Assembly: GCF_964204865.1 (NCBI RefSeq)
Contig: NC_135251.1
Location: forward strand, 22,630,001-22,694,000
Direction: 5' to 3'
Length of the DNA: 64,000 bases
Source of the DNA: Styela clava
Lineage: Eukaryota > Chordata > Ascidiacea > Stolidobranchia > Styelidae
Shown here: piece by piece, positions 1-13,050 of the stretch
How positions within the stretch are numbered: position 1 is the stretch's first letter
How the letters are laid out: each line of letters starts with the position of its first letter
Notes under the pieces: generated by a model
Database searches by the model: none
What the model was told of the DNA's origin: nothing
The model's input: the letters and a program-made list of their open reading frames with translations, nothing else
Translations under genes and position numbers: made by a program

Positions 1-1267
1 CGCGCCAAGAATCTGTAAATTGATAAAAGACAGGTAGGGGTAACAGGAATTTACAATTTTCAAAATAATGAGTATTCATATCATGACTCGACGATTTTTC
101 CTTGTAGAAAGGTTTACCATTGGTGCTATCCTGTTATACAGAAGAAACAGTATCTTCTTAAATTACTGCTTATATTGTCAGTATGGCATTTCCGAAATTT
201 CCAAAGAGAAATATTATTATTTATTTATCAATAATTTTTTCTGTACAGACATTTAATCAGTTTAGTCAAGTACAAATGAAAAATAGTTAATGCAAACGCT
301 ATTAAATAAGTTCCAATTGAAGTTGAGATGGCTCACAAACAGTCAATGCTATGGATGAAAATAAATCAGAAAATAATCATGAACGGAAATTCGATTTGAA
401 ATTCAATATTCTTCCTCTCACCCACAGAAAATCAACGAATGTGATAGGCAGAAGCTCGTCTATCTGCCCCATGTCTTTGGAAAATCTGTTTAGGATTCTT
501 CCTAAATTATCAACAGAATAAAGATTTATAAATTGTAACTTTATGTGAAATACCGCGCAAATTACATTTGACTAACAATTTGCAGAATCAATTCTCTTCA
601 ATACATGAGAGTGATTTCCAAATTATGGACACGGAAGCCAGAACGAAGTAGTACGGGTATGCAATCTGTCACAGTAAGCTACCGGTACCGCCTGACCACC
701 AGATAGCCCACGCGAACGCGGAACCGCCACAACGTGAGCAATTTTTAATTTCGATGACGTCAATGCACACAAAAAACGAATCCCTTAAAGCCCAAGAATT
801 TTTTTTTAAATAAAAGAGATAATAGCTTTCTAGCGAAAAATATAATTTTGAATGACTGAAAAATTTCAAGTCGAGAGCAAGAACATGTAAAAGAATTCAT
901 AATAGAAAACATAACACAATATACCAAAACAATCCATATGCACATATCGTGTCCAATAAAAGCAATAAATAGGAAAATGCCTGCTTACCTAATGGATTGG
1001 TATCAAAAAATCTGATCGGGGGTCGTAGGATTGCTTTAAACATCTTCTTATGCATGTGAATACCGGAAGTGACGCAAATATAAAAATGTAAATTTGCACG
1101 AAGCAACACAATCAAAAACACCATCGCCGAAAGAACTAAAAAATAGTGTCTCCTGCATTAGTTTGGTTATTTATTTACAAATATTGGAATTTTTCTCCAA
1201 CCAGTTTCCGCTTTATCTCCCTACTCAATCAAGATAAGCAAATGCCCACGACAATGATGTTCCAGAT

Positions 1268-2548
1268 CAGGGGTGTCAAACTCGTGGGTTTTCGAGGGCC
1301 GAATTGCATGTTGGGAATTGTGAAAGGGCCGCAAACAGTTTTTGATATATTTTCATAATGTATATTTGTGACATATATTTTGATTTGTGATGCAATTGAA
1401 CAGCTGAATGAAGTTTTGTTAAATTCTTAAAATCTTCTTAAATTTTCAATGAATTTACATTTTAATTTTTGCATTTCACTATAATTGCAATTTGCAGTAT
1501 TTTTTACCAAAAATCATAAATTTTTATGTACAACTATCCAAAACATTTTTGCAAAAAGTTTTGTAAAGTAAAGAATAATACATACTGAAAATGACTAACC
1601 GTAATCTAAATATATAGACCTGAAATTTACAAAAATACTACAGAATAAACTCAATGTTTTTTTTTATCACATATATATATCCTGACGTTTGGCATCACTT
1701 TTGTGTCACCTGCTTTCTAAAATCAGGCTAAAATGATTTTACAGTACCAACTCCAATTAACGAAGTCACATAATCATCGGTTAATCTGGAGCGTTGAGAA
1801 TGTTCTATTAATTTCAGTAATGCAAAAATATTAGGTTTATCATTACATGTATAGTGGCAAACAAATGACTGACTTTTCGGACCTGAAATTTCGCGACACT
1901 TCCTATCATTACGTGGCATAGGACCGCTTGAGTTATGATTGATATCGATTTTTAGTAACTATAGGCAGTTGTATAATTATAATAATATACGAACCGAACA
2001 TAAAATTTTCTGTTCGAAGTTTATCTTTAAATTTATCATATTGACTGCTGAGCTTATTCTGATAATGTCTACTTATATTGTTCTCTTTCATTGTACTGAT
2101 GGAAATGTGACAAATTAAACTAAACTAAATTAAATGTGCTTTAGAATTTTGAGGAATGCAAAAATATTGCAACTTCCATTTGTCTTCAAAAATGCCCTTT
2201 TCTTTATGTACTTTGCGTTTCATTTAATCCCTGAAGTGTTTTATTCAAGTATTCGTTTGTTAGCTTGAGGTGTATCCCTAATTGGGTTAAATTGATAACA
2301 AAATTTTATTCCAAAACTACTATCAGTAAATTTTCTGTGTGAATAATCAGTTTCACTTCAAAAGGTTTGAAAAATGTATGACATTTAGATAAAAAAGTAA
2401 ATTTTCTGTGTGAATAATCAATTTCACTTCAAAAGGTTTGAAAAATGTATGACATTTAGATAAAAAAAAACTTACAAAATATTACAATTATTGTTAAGCG
2501 TTCAAGGGCCCTATTGGAAGTTCTCGGGACGCGAGTTTGACACCCCTG
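1268..2548. mobile_element. Non-autonomous hAT element with 8-bp target duplication
   Basis: The ends are inverted: CAGGGGTGTCAAACTCG at 1268 and its complement ending at 2548. The flanks ttccagat (1260-1267) and ttctagat (2549-2556) match at 7 of 8 positions, as expected for a hAT target-site duplication. No transposase ORF is visible. It sits in an intron of the decayed ABCC4-like gene, entering only 11 nt downstream of the splice donor of the exon ending at 2560. Confidence 0.85.
2326..2467. repeat. 71-bp tandem duplication
   Basis: Two adjacent, almost identical 71-base units (2326-2396 and 2397-2467) lie inside the hAT element near its right end. They differ by about one base. Confidence 0.9.
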
Positions 2549-4253
2549 TTCTAGATTACCTGCATATATCTTTATGTAATAGCTAGTATCAAACGTGCTT
2601 GTTTTGTGAACACTTGTAAACGAGGTAGTCGAATTAAAATCCTTAGACAGTTCATTTTGTCCTGTTCCAGAACAAGATTCTGTAATCGTTGATGACAAAT
2701 TTGAGAGATACTTTTGATATGACGTTGTCCTGTTGATATATTATCACCAGAAATAAAATGCACAAGTGGTAATGTTTTGCTGTTAAATAGATTCTAGGAG
2801 TTCTAGGAAATAAACAAATATGTAGCATGTGAAAATTACACATAGTCACGCCAAACTCATTAACCGATACATTAGGTAAATAATTGTCATTTACCTACAA
2901 CTCCAACTGACCAAGCTGGAGCAAAATGTTGCCCTGAGGAATAAGTAGACTCACCATTTTAATAACCGACAGTCGTTCATTATGTATAGCACGTGACTCG
3001 CTATAACAATAATAAAAAATAAAACGAGTAAGAATGCGTTTGCCGCAACTCTGAAATATTCGAGATAAACTTTACTCCAATACTTCCTTGTTCTCTTATT
3101 TCCTCTGCATTGATCTTTCTCGATTCTTCCTAAATTGAGGTTTCACATTTTGATCTTTAACATTTTGCATAGAAGGTAATTTGATTAACAGAACATTACT
3201 CAACTCATATATAAAAGAGAATATATGAATTTCTTCATCAAAAAACCATGAATTACAAACAAATTTGAAAAAAAAATATATCTATATATTCTATTCAGCA
3301 GATTATAAAGGAGGGAACTGGTTACTATAGGCGGTGATGCTAAACGTAACAACCAGCAATTTAAAAATAAAATGGTATTAGATGATATGAACCTCTTTCT
3401 CCTTGTCTTCGATTGATAGATCTGGAACTATAGATGTTTGTGGTGAGTCATGTGAGTTTGCTACCAAGCTAATAGTGGATCCTGTAACTGTTTGTCGTTT
3501 TGCTTAAGTAAATCAAAATAAAAAATATTGTCATTGCTAGTGAAAATGTTTGTTATATTTTATTCTTATTGGATTAAAAACATTTTTTATCATACAAATG
3601 AATGAGAACTTATACCCCCCAAAATTGATTCGTTTTTGTCTTCTTTTTTCCTAAGCAAAACAGCAAAATCAACTGAACTATCCTGAAGTTCGGCATAAGT
3701 TCCGCGAACATATACTCTTCCCTGAATGATGAATACAATTTAGACAAGAATATGATAGGACATGGATACAGAAAAAAATGATTGAATTGCTTTATATGTC
3801 ACACTGATTATAATATAATTGTCTCCACTGGAAGACGATGAGAACAGTTTTTTTTAACCGGAAGTGTATAATAGGATATTGTGTTAAAATGAACGCTATG
3901 AAAACATAAAACCTCTTGAAAATGAGAATCTCATCCACTCTTTTCAATAATTGCAGTTGATGAGTAACGAGTATTCGCGCCTACAGAAGAATAATATAAG
4001 TTTGAATGTTAGCAATGGTATGTAATGTAGCTAAAAGTATGAATACTTCATGGAAAATTAAATATTTACCAGAACCGTAATCAGCAAATCAAATTAATTA
4101 CTTTAAATCTAACAACTGATGTGGTGATTGGTTGTAATAATAATATACTTAAAAATCAACTCCTACCTTCTTTTTCATCATTCCACAGATGCAGTGTTCG
4201 AATATATGACTTGCCACAGGGATATCTACTGCATTCAGTGGATCGTCCAATCA

Positions 4254-4406
<153 letters not shown>

Positions 4407-6763
4407 TTAAAAAGACCAGAATTATTGTCAGTCTAACATAAACGGATAGAAATTCATCTTTCAAAATAGAAAACAATAACTCAAGCTGATATATTATAAT
4501 CAAAATAATAAAATCTGGAAAATCTTATTATTCGTCATTGTCGTTTCCTTCATTTAGTCATTAGTGTAACAATATCGAAGCATCATTGTTCATTACAAAT
4601 TTTAACTTCGCGTGACCTGACAGAATTTTGTTTTCAACTGTCAAATGAGTTATGCGGTAAGACTATGCGATATTCGTTCGTACCTTATTTAGTCAGCATG
4701 CGTGGATTACTTCCTGGTAACGTACTTCGTCGAATTCCGCGCCAAGTAAAATATTTTCTCGTACAGTACCGGAGAAAATCCAAGGAACTTGATTGGAGTA
4801 GACAACATTTCCATAAACTGTAGTCTTCCCTTCAGCCGCAGGTAATTCACCGAGTATTGCACGCAAGAGCGAGGACTGAAACAAAACTCTTGTTTATGCA
4901 CAGAATTCACTGTTATTGAAGGAAATTCAGTCGTGTGACTTCCCTGGCAGTTTTGATCAGTTGTTTGTGGTCAAATGTGGTCTCGAACTCGTATACAAAC
5001 ATCTTCGTTAGTGACTTGCGATTCCCGTTTATTTAAAATTAAGTTAAATTAAAATGATATACCCCCTTTGTGTTCCTACTTTGACTATTCGTTCTAGAAG
5101 GAAAGTACAATAATTTTTGTTTCGTTACCTTTCCTGAGCCGACCGGTCCAATAACTGCGACCAACTTTCCTGCGTCTACTCGAACATTTACACAATTCAA
5201 CGCAATATCGAATCTCTCATTAGCATCATCATTCTGCACAAAAAAAATCAAAATTTGAAAACTTTGATTACAATATTTAAACATTTTGTGCTTATATGAA
5301 TGGGTTTAGCAAAGTGAACATTGCCGAATATAATTTGCAATCCGGTTCATTTAAAAGTTATCTTCAATATTATTATGATTTATCACAATACCCGATTATA
5401 AGTACTCTCATATCTTATAACAAGTATAACTAAACTAGTCAAAACTTCTGATTCAACGCAAACACTTTTTCTTTCCTAATAAACTTTTGATATAAACAAA
5501 TTTAAATTAAAAATAAAACACAATCTATTTTGTAGCGAAATTCATGCATTTTGTTTTACGAAAAAATGGTTACGTATCAGTGGAAAACTTTCCGCAGAGC
5601 CTCATAGGAGAGGATTCACAAAAACGCTATATAAAACAAATCATTCGCGCGATTACTATAAATCCCTTATTTGTCTTCTTACCAATTCCCATTTAGCAGT
5701 GAAGTTTTCAAGATCTACGTAAACTTCTTGGTCGGAGTTTGATCTTAAATTATTTCCAATATCAGAAAATTCCTCCATCAGCAAATATTTCTGACAAAAG
5801 TGTTCAATGTCATTTCTGAAACAAATGATCAGTGCAATAGGAATTAATACTTTACAATAACAAATTCAAAAACTAATATAACTTAAAATAATTGTAAAGG
5901 TCACTTTCGTTATAAAGTCATATGTCGTAGTTAAGCCAAGCCGATCTTTTAAATGCCATTAGCCCTACACCTCTGCGTAATGTGCTCTGTCTAAGAATGT
6001 ATACGAGGCCCAAACAAGACGGTTACATGTAATGACATGTTTTATTTAGATAGTCATGCAATATTCTTTATTTATAGTTCATAATGGTTAGTACAGTACA
6101 GCGTGTAAAATGAAGACACCATTCAAAACTTCAATAATAAATTAATATCCGTGTAAATAGGTTATTTTTAGAAAACGAATGAATTGAGTACAAACAAACA
6201 AGCAACATACTCGTGACACAAATGATGAATATTTACCGCCGCGTCTGTGCAAATTTGCCATATTGAAGAACTAAACAAATGAATGTGATATCAATGACAC
6301 AAAGATTTGAAATTTAAATGATAATGGCAATTTGGCAATAATTTTCTCTTTACATCATTTGAAAGGGGACACGACCGATTACCACTGGTAATATTTTTAA
6401 CCATATAATATACGATAAAACAATAATGGGTATATTTTTGTCATGGATAAAAGGATAACGGTATAATGGTATTGATAATTATCATTATAACGAGTACATA
6501 TATATGCGTACATAAAATATAAATAACAAGAAAATGATTAAAAAAAGAAACGATCATACCGGACCTTTCTTTACCAGGATATTGACGCATGACCTAATGT
6601 AAACATACCTGTATTATCTTCATTGATACGTTAGTTGTTGACATATATTCAATTGCTAGCGCGAAACAAGTAGTAGAAAGTTTCAAAGATGAGCTGAGTC
6701 CCATTACTATGAATATCTAAAATAGGTGTATGATTTGAATAATTTTAAAAGCACAGCTAGACG

Positions 6764-7594
6764 CAGTGGTTCCTAAACTTTTTTTTTTTCGCGACCCCAA
6801 TTTTCATAAAATCAAAACCCACAGATACTCGCGACCCCACAACTAGAAACGTTGAGAAACTTTAAAAAATAGTACTGTATATCAGTTTAATTACCTCAAT
6901 GGGAACAATGTACCTGTATATCGATTGCAAATGGAAGTTGACGGTGAACATTGGCCCAAAAATATACGAACGAGTCCGGCAATGCACCGAAAAACGGGAA
7001 AACTTCGAAGGATTTCATAACACAAGGCATCGTATGAAAACCACGATGTAAAAATATCTTAGATCAGAATTATAACGGTTCTTTGGCGAAACACAGACGG
7101 ACTTGATAAAATGTGGTAGATTGTAATTTTCCTTATTTTAGTCCTATTATCAGTTCGACGACTAGCCAAGAACCTCCCGTAGTATTTATACCTAAAATTA
7201 TGGCCTAACCCTAACCTAGTACACATATTACATTCCGATGTCCGCCATCTTGGTTCGCATACTTCGGGAGCCCCCATAAAAGTAGTATAGGAATAACGTG
7301 TTCGGAATCACATCCTTCAGGTGCTTTTTATTATGCTAGAACTTGTTGGGGTTGTTTGTTTGACAACTCGGAACGCTTCGAAAGTATGTATGAAACAACT
7401 AAATACGCAATATGAGGCGTTTTGGACAAAACACAAGACCGACTCGTAGATTTTGGACACGTGCGCAAATTAACAAAGCGCTTTCGCAACTGATCAAAAC
7501 CTAAAGTGTACCTACTCACTTGTGTGCGCATGCAACCCTTGAAAATTTTCACGCGACCCCGTCCGGGGTCGCGACCCACAGTTTGGAAGCAATG
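6764..7594. mobile_element. hAT-like element (degraded)
   Basis: The left end reads CAGTGGTTCCTAAACTTTT followed by CGCGACCCC. The right end is the imperfect complement (GGGTCGCGACCC then CAGTTTGGAAGCAATG). This is the usual hAT terminal style. I see no matching 8-bp target duplication, so one boundary may be wrong or mutated. The element lies in an intron of the decayed ABCC4-like gene and contains one arm of the fold-back MITE described separately. Confidence 0.55.
7163..7277. repeat. Fold-back MITE, single arm
   Basis: This matches the right arm of the MITE at 7669-7884, including the telomere-like CCTAACCCTAACC run and the terminal CCGCCATCTTGG...CGCATACTTC motif. No left arm is seen, so it is a truncated copy nested in the hAT-like element at 6764-7594. 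Confidence 0.6.
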
Positions 7595-7668
7595 AGTTCT
7601 CTTCTGCGAAAAGACGCGCATATAATATTGCTATAAATATGCGATCTTATGTCAAAAAATTGCTACTG

Positions 7669-7884
7669 CTGAAGTATGCGCACCAAGATGGCGGACACCG
7701 GAACGTAGTGTGTGTACCAGATTAGGACATAATTTTGGGTACAAATATTACGGGAGTCACGTGGCTAGTCCCCGAACTCGTAATAGAAATAAAATAAAGA
7801 AAATTGGAATAAAATTATGGCCTAACCCTAACCTGGTACACATACTACGTTCCGTTGTCCGCCATTTTGGTACGCATACTTCAG
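7669..7884. mobile_element. Fold-back MITE, complete copy
   Basis: The termini CTGAAGTATGCGCACCAA (left) and the complement of CTGAAGTATGCGTACCAA (right) open long inverted arms that also share a CGGAACGTAGT segment and GTGTACCAG with TTAGG. The whole copy can fold into a hairpin. Related copies lie at 7163-7277, 19445-19679, 21352-21562 and 59695-59804. No coding capacity. Confidence 0.75.
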
Positions 7885-10046
7885 GAATAATAAAAAACTT
7901 GAATGTTATTGCGCCTGATAGAGAGTTAAGCACTAATTATGAATAATTCACTTTAATTTGATCGTTTTCTTGTGCAAAACAATACCACAACCATTATCAT
8001 ACCGAGCCGAGTAATGAGTTGTATGATGAGAGTAACCGAGTTTTTCAACCGAGTAACCGAGAATTTCACAATTGTATTCACAGATTTGCAAACTCAACAC
8101 TTCACTCGATTTTATGACGTCATGCCCTAATTATTACTGCACAAAAGCTTCGAAAAGTAGAGAATGTAATAATTGTAGTAACACTATACTGTAATTGATA
8201 CCGATATTGAACCTATTTAGTTATTAGTATAATTAGGCAATATTTTATGTTTAATAAAAATTTGATTAATATTAGTACAGGTTATGAAAGTGTTGTTCAT
8301 ATAACATACCTTCGACGCTGTTATTGTACCTCCCAAGGCAACATATGCCAATAACGTAACAAAAGTCAGTATTTTATCTTGGCAAACCTAGAAGCAGAAA
8401 TGAAAAGCTTTCACTGAAGACGATAGAATAATTTTTTGAACTTCCTTCCTACAGAACAATTGCATCATGAATATTATGTTTGAAATTTGGTTCGGGAAAA
8501 AAAAAAAATTGGTACACATATGGGATAATATCCATTAAAACTGTAGCACAGTTCCTAGAAAAAAAATTAATTTACGTAACATATAGCAACTGCCGTATAG
8601 ATTGAGTTGTGTACCCTTTTCTGCCACTTACAAAACAAAAAAACAACAACCCGCATACACCCACACCAAGTTGAGATGTAAATGGTGCAGGTAATCAAGA
8701 AGATACTATCGATACACATAACATTCGATATTTGCGGTACAAATGGTACGCACGTTACTTATGGAACATACGATACACACAAGGCAGAATTCGAGACACC
8801 CTGTTACGAATATTTGAATCTCATTGTGTTTGTTCCCTACATCGTTTGCTACACAGAAAGTTTCTCCGTTATATTGCGTATCAAATTATATAGCCTTATT
8901 GAACCAATGTAAATGAAATTACCTCCTAGTGTTCGAAACAAGTTTTGCAAATGGTTTTTCCCAAGCATACATTTTTATAATTCTCATTCCAGTTATTACT
9001 TCGTTCATTAGACGTATGCGTTCATCTGTAATAACCGCTGCCATACTTCTGTATTTCACAAAATAGTGTTAATATTGAAGAATTAGAATACAACGTACAA
9101 CTAGAAAATTGTATGGGCAAAGTGGGACATTTATCTGAAAACAACACAAATATTGAACGCAGGGTATGAAGTTAGTATAAAATAAACACCGCAAACATGA
9201 GTTAACTGCCACGCCAATACAAGTGAATGAAAAAGCAGTAGGATAAAAAATCTGTTATATTTAATGAGGTACGTGTTCAAATGTTTTGGGTGATAGATGG
9301 TTACCTGAATTTGCCGAATGGCCGTCCGGAGAATGTTTGCAAAAACATTATTATAATCAAGACTCCCATTCCAGATAAAGCAACAATTCCAATTTCTTGC
9401 CAGAGTATAATTCCAACAATTAAACATTGCAGCGGTGCGACCCAGAGATAATGCAAAGACATAGGGAGCTAAATAAATAGGCATACACATGTAATATGTA
9501 CAAAACCCTTTTTACAACTAGCAAAAAGAATGCTATCCATGAATTGATATATATGTGTCATTTTTAGATGAACGTCCATTTTGATTGTATAACACTTATA
9601 CCCAAGTGTTTTTTTTGCAAAACAACTGCCAATATGGAGTTGGAAAATACAGTTTTAAAGTTAGCCAGTTTTCTGAATCTAAATCTCGAAATCGGAATTG
9701 GAGTTCATTTTGCTGCGTTTACCGGCTTTTTTAAGGTCACAGTTGGCCGAAACTTAACTGGCCATCTCTGTTACAAGGCTCATTTCATACGTTTATTTTA
9801 TTATTTATTTCTATTGAACGTCATTGACGTGCTGAAAAACGAGAAGAAAAATTTTCATTGGGTCACAAGCTTGAAAAATATATGTATTCGAAAAAATCAG
9901 ATATTTTATATGAGCGTTTGACATTTACTCACCTTATCAAATCGAAGAACATCAGTGGCTCCGAGATTAACTATTTTACCTGTCGTTGTATTATTCAATG
10001 ATTTCTGACTCAAGCGAAGTGTCTGCAAAACGAACTTAATATAGAG

Positions 10047-11271
10047 CAGGGGTCACCAAACTATTTTGACCGCGGGCCGGGTATGACTCAAACTGTGTTG
10101 AAACGGGCCGGACAAATATTTTTGTCAGTACAATACAATAAATTCACAAATCTCAAACTAACATGCACAACTCCAGCGTTTATTTGCGACGATCTTTCGG
10201 CGGTGTCAAGACCGTTGCCAGAATAAAATCCTGAAATAATCTCAATATTCCATAGATGTGACGCAGATCGAAAGATTAGTGATTGATATGGGTTCTTTTT
10301 TATATTTATTGCAGTTTTTATCAAAAAAGTAGTACAATCCTTATGAAAAAAATTGGCCTGGGGTGGTACTAAAATACCGTTGTCTCTGTTATTTATTGAC
10401 CGTTTTTTTTATAAACTTGGTATTGTTTTCTTATTTTCACTCAGATCTATCCAATGGCGCAGTTTTTATATAAATCGGATAAACTTTTTTTGTAACATAC
10501 CCACATGGATATTTGCATTTATGCAGTATAGAATAGGGTTGCCATACCGTCCGGAAAATTCCGGACATGCCCGGAATTTAGGGTTAAATTTTGTGTCCGG
10601 GAAGAATTTGAAAATGTCCGGAATCCAGAATTTTACTGCACCTGCAATCTTACTATGCATACTGCTAATACAGAACATTGTTATTTCGTACCGCGCGCAT
10701 ATTTTTATTACGAAGTCATGAAAATAGTTATGCACCGTCCGGAATTTTGCTTTTTCAAATATGGTGACCCAAGTATAGAAGTTAGTCTGAGTTGTGAAAT
10801 TGGAGCAGTACGCGAGGGATTACAGTACTGTTTGCGCAAAATGCACATTCGAAGTTCTTTTTAGCACAAGAAACGTAAGCAGTTTCGTCGAAAGCACGCG
10901 CCACGAGTGAACGAGTGCATCTTTCGCAGAAAGCGTTGCGTACCGGTATGGAATTTTGGCCTATCACAGCTATTTCTAGACTAATTTTTCATTACTACTA
11001 CAACATTAAAACTACAGCTTCTCATGAGGCAAATGATGATTGACTTGTTTGATTCATACAAAAGTGTCTGAGCGGATGCGAAAAGACCTATTATTACGTC
11101 ACTTTTTTGCATCTTGCTGATTGGCCAATGTTACGAAATAAACAAGAAAGACGAGGCTCGGGAAAATTTCCCTTGGAAAAAAATTTCGCCATTTTTGCGT
11201 GTTATTGCGGGCCGGATAAAATGACGCCGCGGGCCGGATCCGGCCCGCGGGCCGTAGTTTGGTGACCCCTG
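10047..11271. mobile_element. hAT element with perfect 8-bp target duplication
   Basis: The terminal inverted repeats start CAGGGGTCACCAAACTA (10047) and end TAGTTTGGTGACCCCTG (11271). The flanks are identical: atatagag at 10039-10046 and 11272-11279. A GC-rich run of CCGCGGGCC units lies inside the right end. It has no intact transposase. It begins 25 bases upstream of the most 5' recognisable exon of the decayed ABCC4-like gene and carries a smaller nested element. Confidence 0.9.
10534..10772. mobile_element. Small hAT-type MITE nested in a hAT element
   Basis: The ends TAGGGTTGCCATA and TATGGTGACCCAA are imperfect inverted repeats and several CCGGA motifs follow inside. The flanks gtatagaa (10526-10533) and gtatagaa (10773-10780) are identical. 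It must be younger than the 10047-11271 element that holds it. Confidence 0.8.
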
Positions 11272-11400
11272 ATATAGAGTATAGAAGACCAACGGTGCAC
11301 ACAACCTGCGACCGTCGAGACAAAATAATGCGGCCGTCCACATACAAAATCCTATGTCCTATGAACGAAAAAAATTTCAAAATATAATATTTGGCGGATA

Positions 11401-11693
11401 TGCTGGTGCAAAAAGAATGATGAACAGCTTGTGCAGAAGTTTAAAGACGAGGAAAATCTGCTGGACACATGGAAAGGCGCAGTTGAATATCCAGTGTTAC
11501 AAGAATTGGCAAGAAAAATTCTCGTTCTTTTTGAAAGCACTTACACGTGCGAAGAATGACGTACCTGAAGAATGAGTACCGAACCAGATTGTTAGACGTC
11601 AACCTGCAGTCTGAACTAAGGCTGATGGTATCCAGCCAGTTACCCGACTTTGCAAGTTTATCTGCCTACATGCACGACCAAGAGAGTCATTAA
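11401..11693 (+). pseudogene. hAT transposase C-terminal (dimerisation) fragment
   Basis: Translation gives EYPVLQELARKIL, then FESTYTCE, and after a frameshift near 11560 YLKNEYRTRLLDVNLQ, ending with TAA at 11691-11693. This is the pattern of the hAT transposase C-terminal dimerisation region as in GTF2I-repeat/ZBED-like proteins (YP.L..LA...L..F.STY.CE, then KN.YR.RL.D..L). The start is not definable, the frame is broken and the residues after CE are partly missing. It is a transposase relic. Confidence 0.7.
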
Positions 11694-12089
11694 ATTGCTG
11701 CAATGCTTTGCAAACTTTTATAGAATAAATTCAATAAAATATTTGACATTTTATTAGACTTTCGGGGACAAGAAAATGGGAGCAACCGCCTCCTCCCCCT
11801 CCCCGACTTTCGATTTTTTTCAAAAATGTGCAACCATTATGCAACTTGCTGCAATATATCTGCTCAAGAATAGGTCCACCGAAAAGAAAAATCCGTCTAA
11901 AATGCAAATATTGATCTTCCAAGTAGACTTACATATTTTATAATTGGGCAGACTGCACCTCGCATGCGTCAAACACGCGGTTATGGCGTCATAAAAGCAA
12001 AAAAAAATCACGCGCCTTCGCCGCGCTCATCAACCCCCTTACGTTCGTATTAAATACAAACAAATGCAATGTGGCCGCCAATGAACCTT

Positions 12090-12602
12090 TCCCCAAGCAT
12101 CGACTTCCTTGTTTACTTCGTGACATTGGCCAATCAGCAAAATGCAAAATGTGACGTAACAATGCCCCTTTTCGCATCCGCTCAGACACTTTTTTCACTT
12201 AGACAGATTTTCAAGCGTGGTTGTAAACATCACCTCGTTTTCGGGTTTTTGAACTCTATTCGTTAGTTTTCAGTTGTGTTTTGGAAACTTAAATATAAAT
12301 CAGATAATTCAATAATTACTCTGTCTTCCTAGGAGTTTTAATTTAATTGCAGTAAGAAAAATTAGTGTTGAAATAGCTGTGATAGACTAGCCTGAAATTC
12401 TTTACCGGTACCTTTAAAAAACAGATTGTAGTATGCAATAAATCACAATGATGGTTTGAAACATATACCCCATTTTACAGACGCCAACTTGCAAAAGCAC
12501 TCTTAAAATAGCCCCGAAAATTTTGTAATGGTTAAGTATAGGAAGAATTTTCTGGGAGTTAGAAGTCGGGGAAAGGTCCATAGCAAAAGGTTGTGCACCC
12601 CT
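12090..12602. repeat. Dispersed promoter-like repeat, copy 1, ending in a hAT-like terminus
   Basis: About 300 bases from 12100 match 18371-18660 and, inverted, 10940-11140. Shared motifs are ATTGGCCAAT, ATGCAAAAT and TGACGTAA, followed by CGCTCAGACACTTTTTT. The stretch ends near 12602 with TTGTGCACCCCTTA, the complement of the terminus seen at 18240. I interpret these as internal parts of related hAT elements. Confidence 0.6.
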
Positions 12603-13050
12603 TAGACGGACTTAGACGGATATACAGGTATGGTGATGATCGTTAGCTCGTATTCGTGGTTTTACTAGATATTTGTCAGTTTTTACCTTTATTTCCAAAA
12701 TTTTGATGGAAGTTGAATAACTCAATGCCCATTTTGTTTTCAGGAAAGTTTTATATTATTTGCAGCTTTGTTGTAATCAAAAATTAGTCTCAAAGCTGTG
12801 ATAGACTAGGATAAAATTATCTATCGTTAAGTAGCCTACCTCAGAAGGGCGGGTGTTTGAATATTTTGAATCAAAATGATGTTTTGTAACATGAGAAGTT
12901 GGTTGTAAGCGCCAACTCGCGAAAAACATTCTGAAAATAAGCATCAGAAACTTTGCAATGCTATATTTCAAAGGTCGGGGAAACATCCATTTAAATTTTT
13001 CTATTAAATTAGATTGTGCAAACTTACATACTCGATATTGTGAAATTGTA
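12290..13050. repeat. Diverged internal tandem duplication
   Basis: The segment around 12340-12560 (AGCTGTGATAGACTAG, then a block with CGCCAACT and AATGATG) recurs in diverged form around 12770-12990. No coding potential is convincing. The rest of 13.05-14.6 kb holds a CAGAGATTTTCAACCAGGG motif at about 13466 that looks like a lone hAT terminus, and little else. Confidence 0.45.

Noticed and set aside
7800..7850. Telomeric repeat (CCCTAA) tract
   Set aside because: Only about two units are present each time and they belong to the MITE core, so this is not an interstitial telomere.
9568..9921. 117-codon plus-strand ORF
   Set aside because: It lies antisense in an intron of the ABCC4-like pseudogene and has no recognisable domain.
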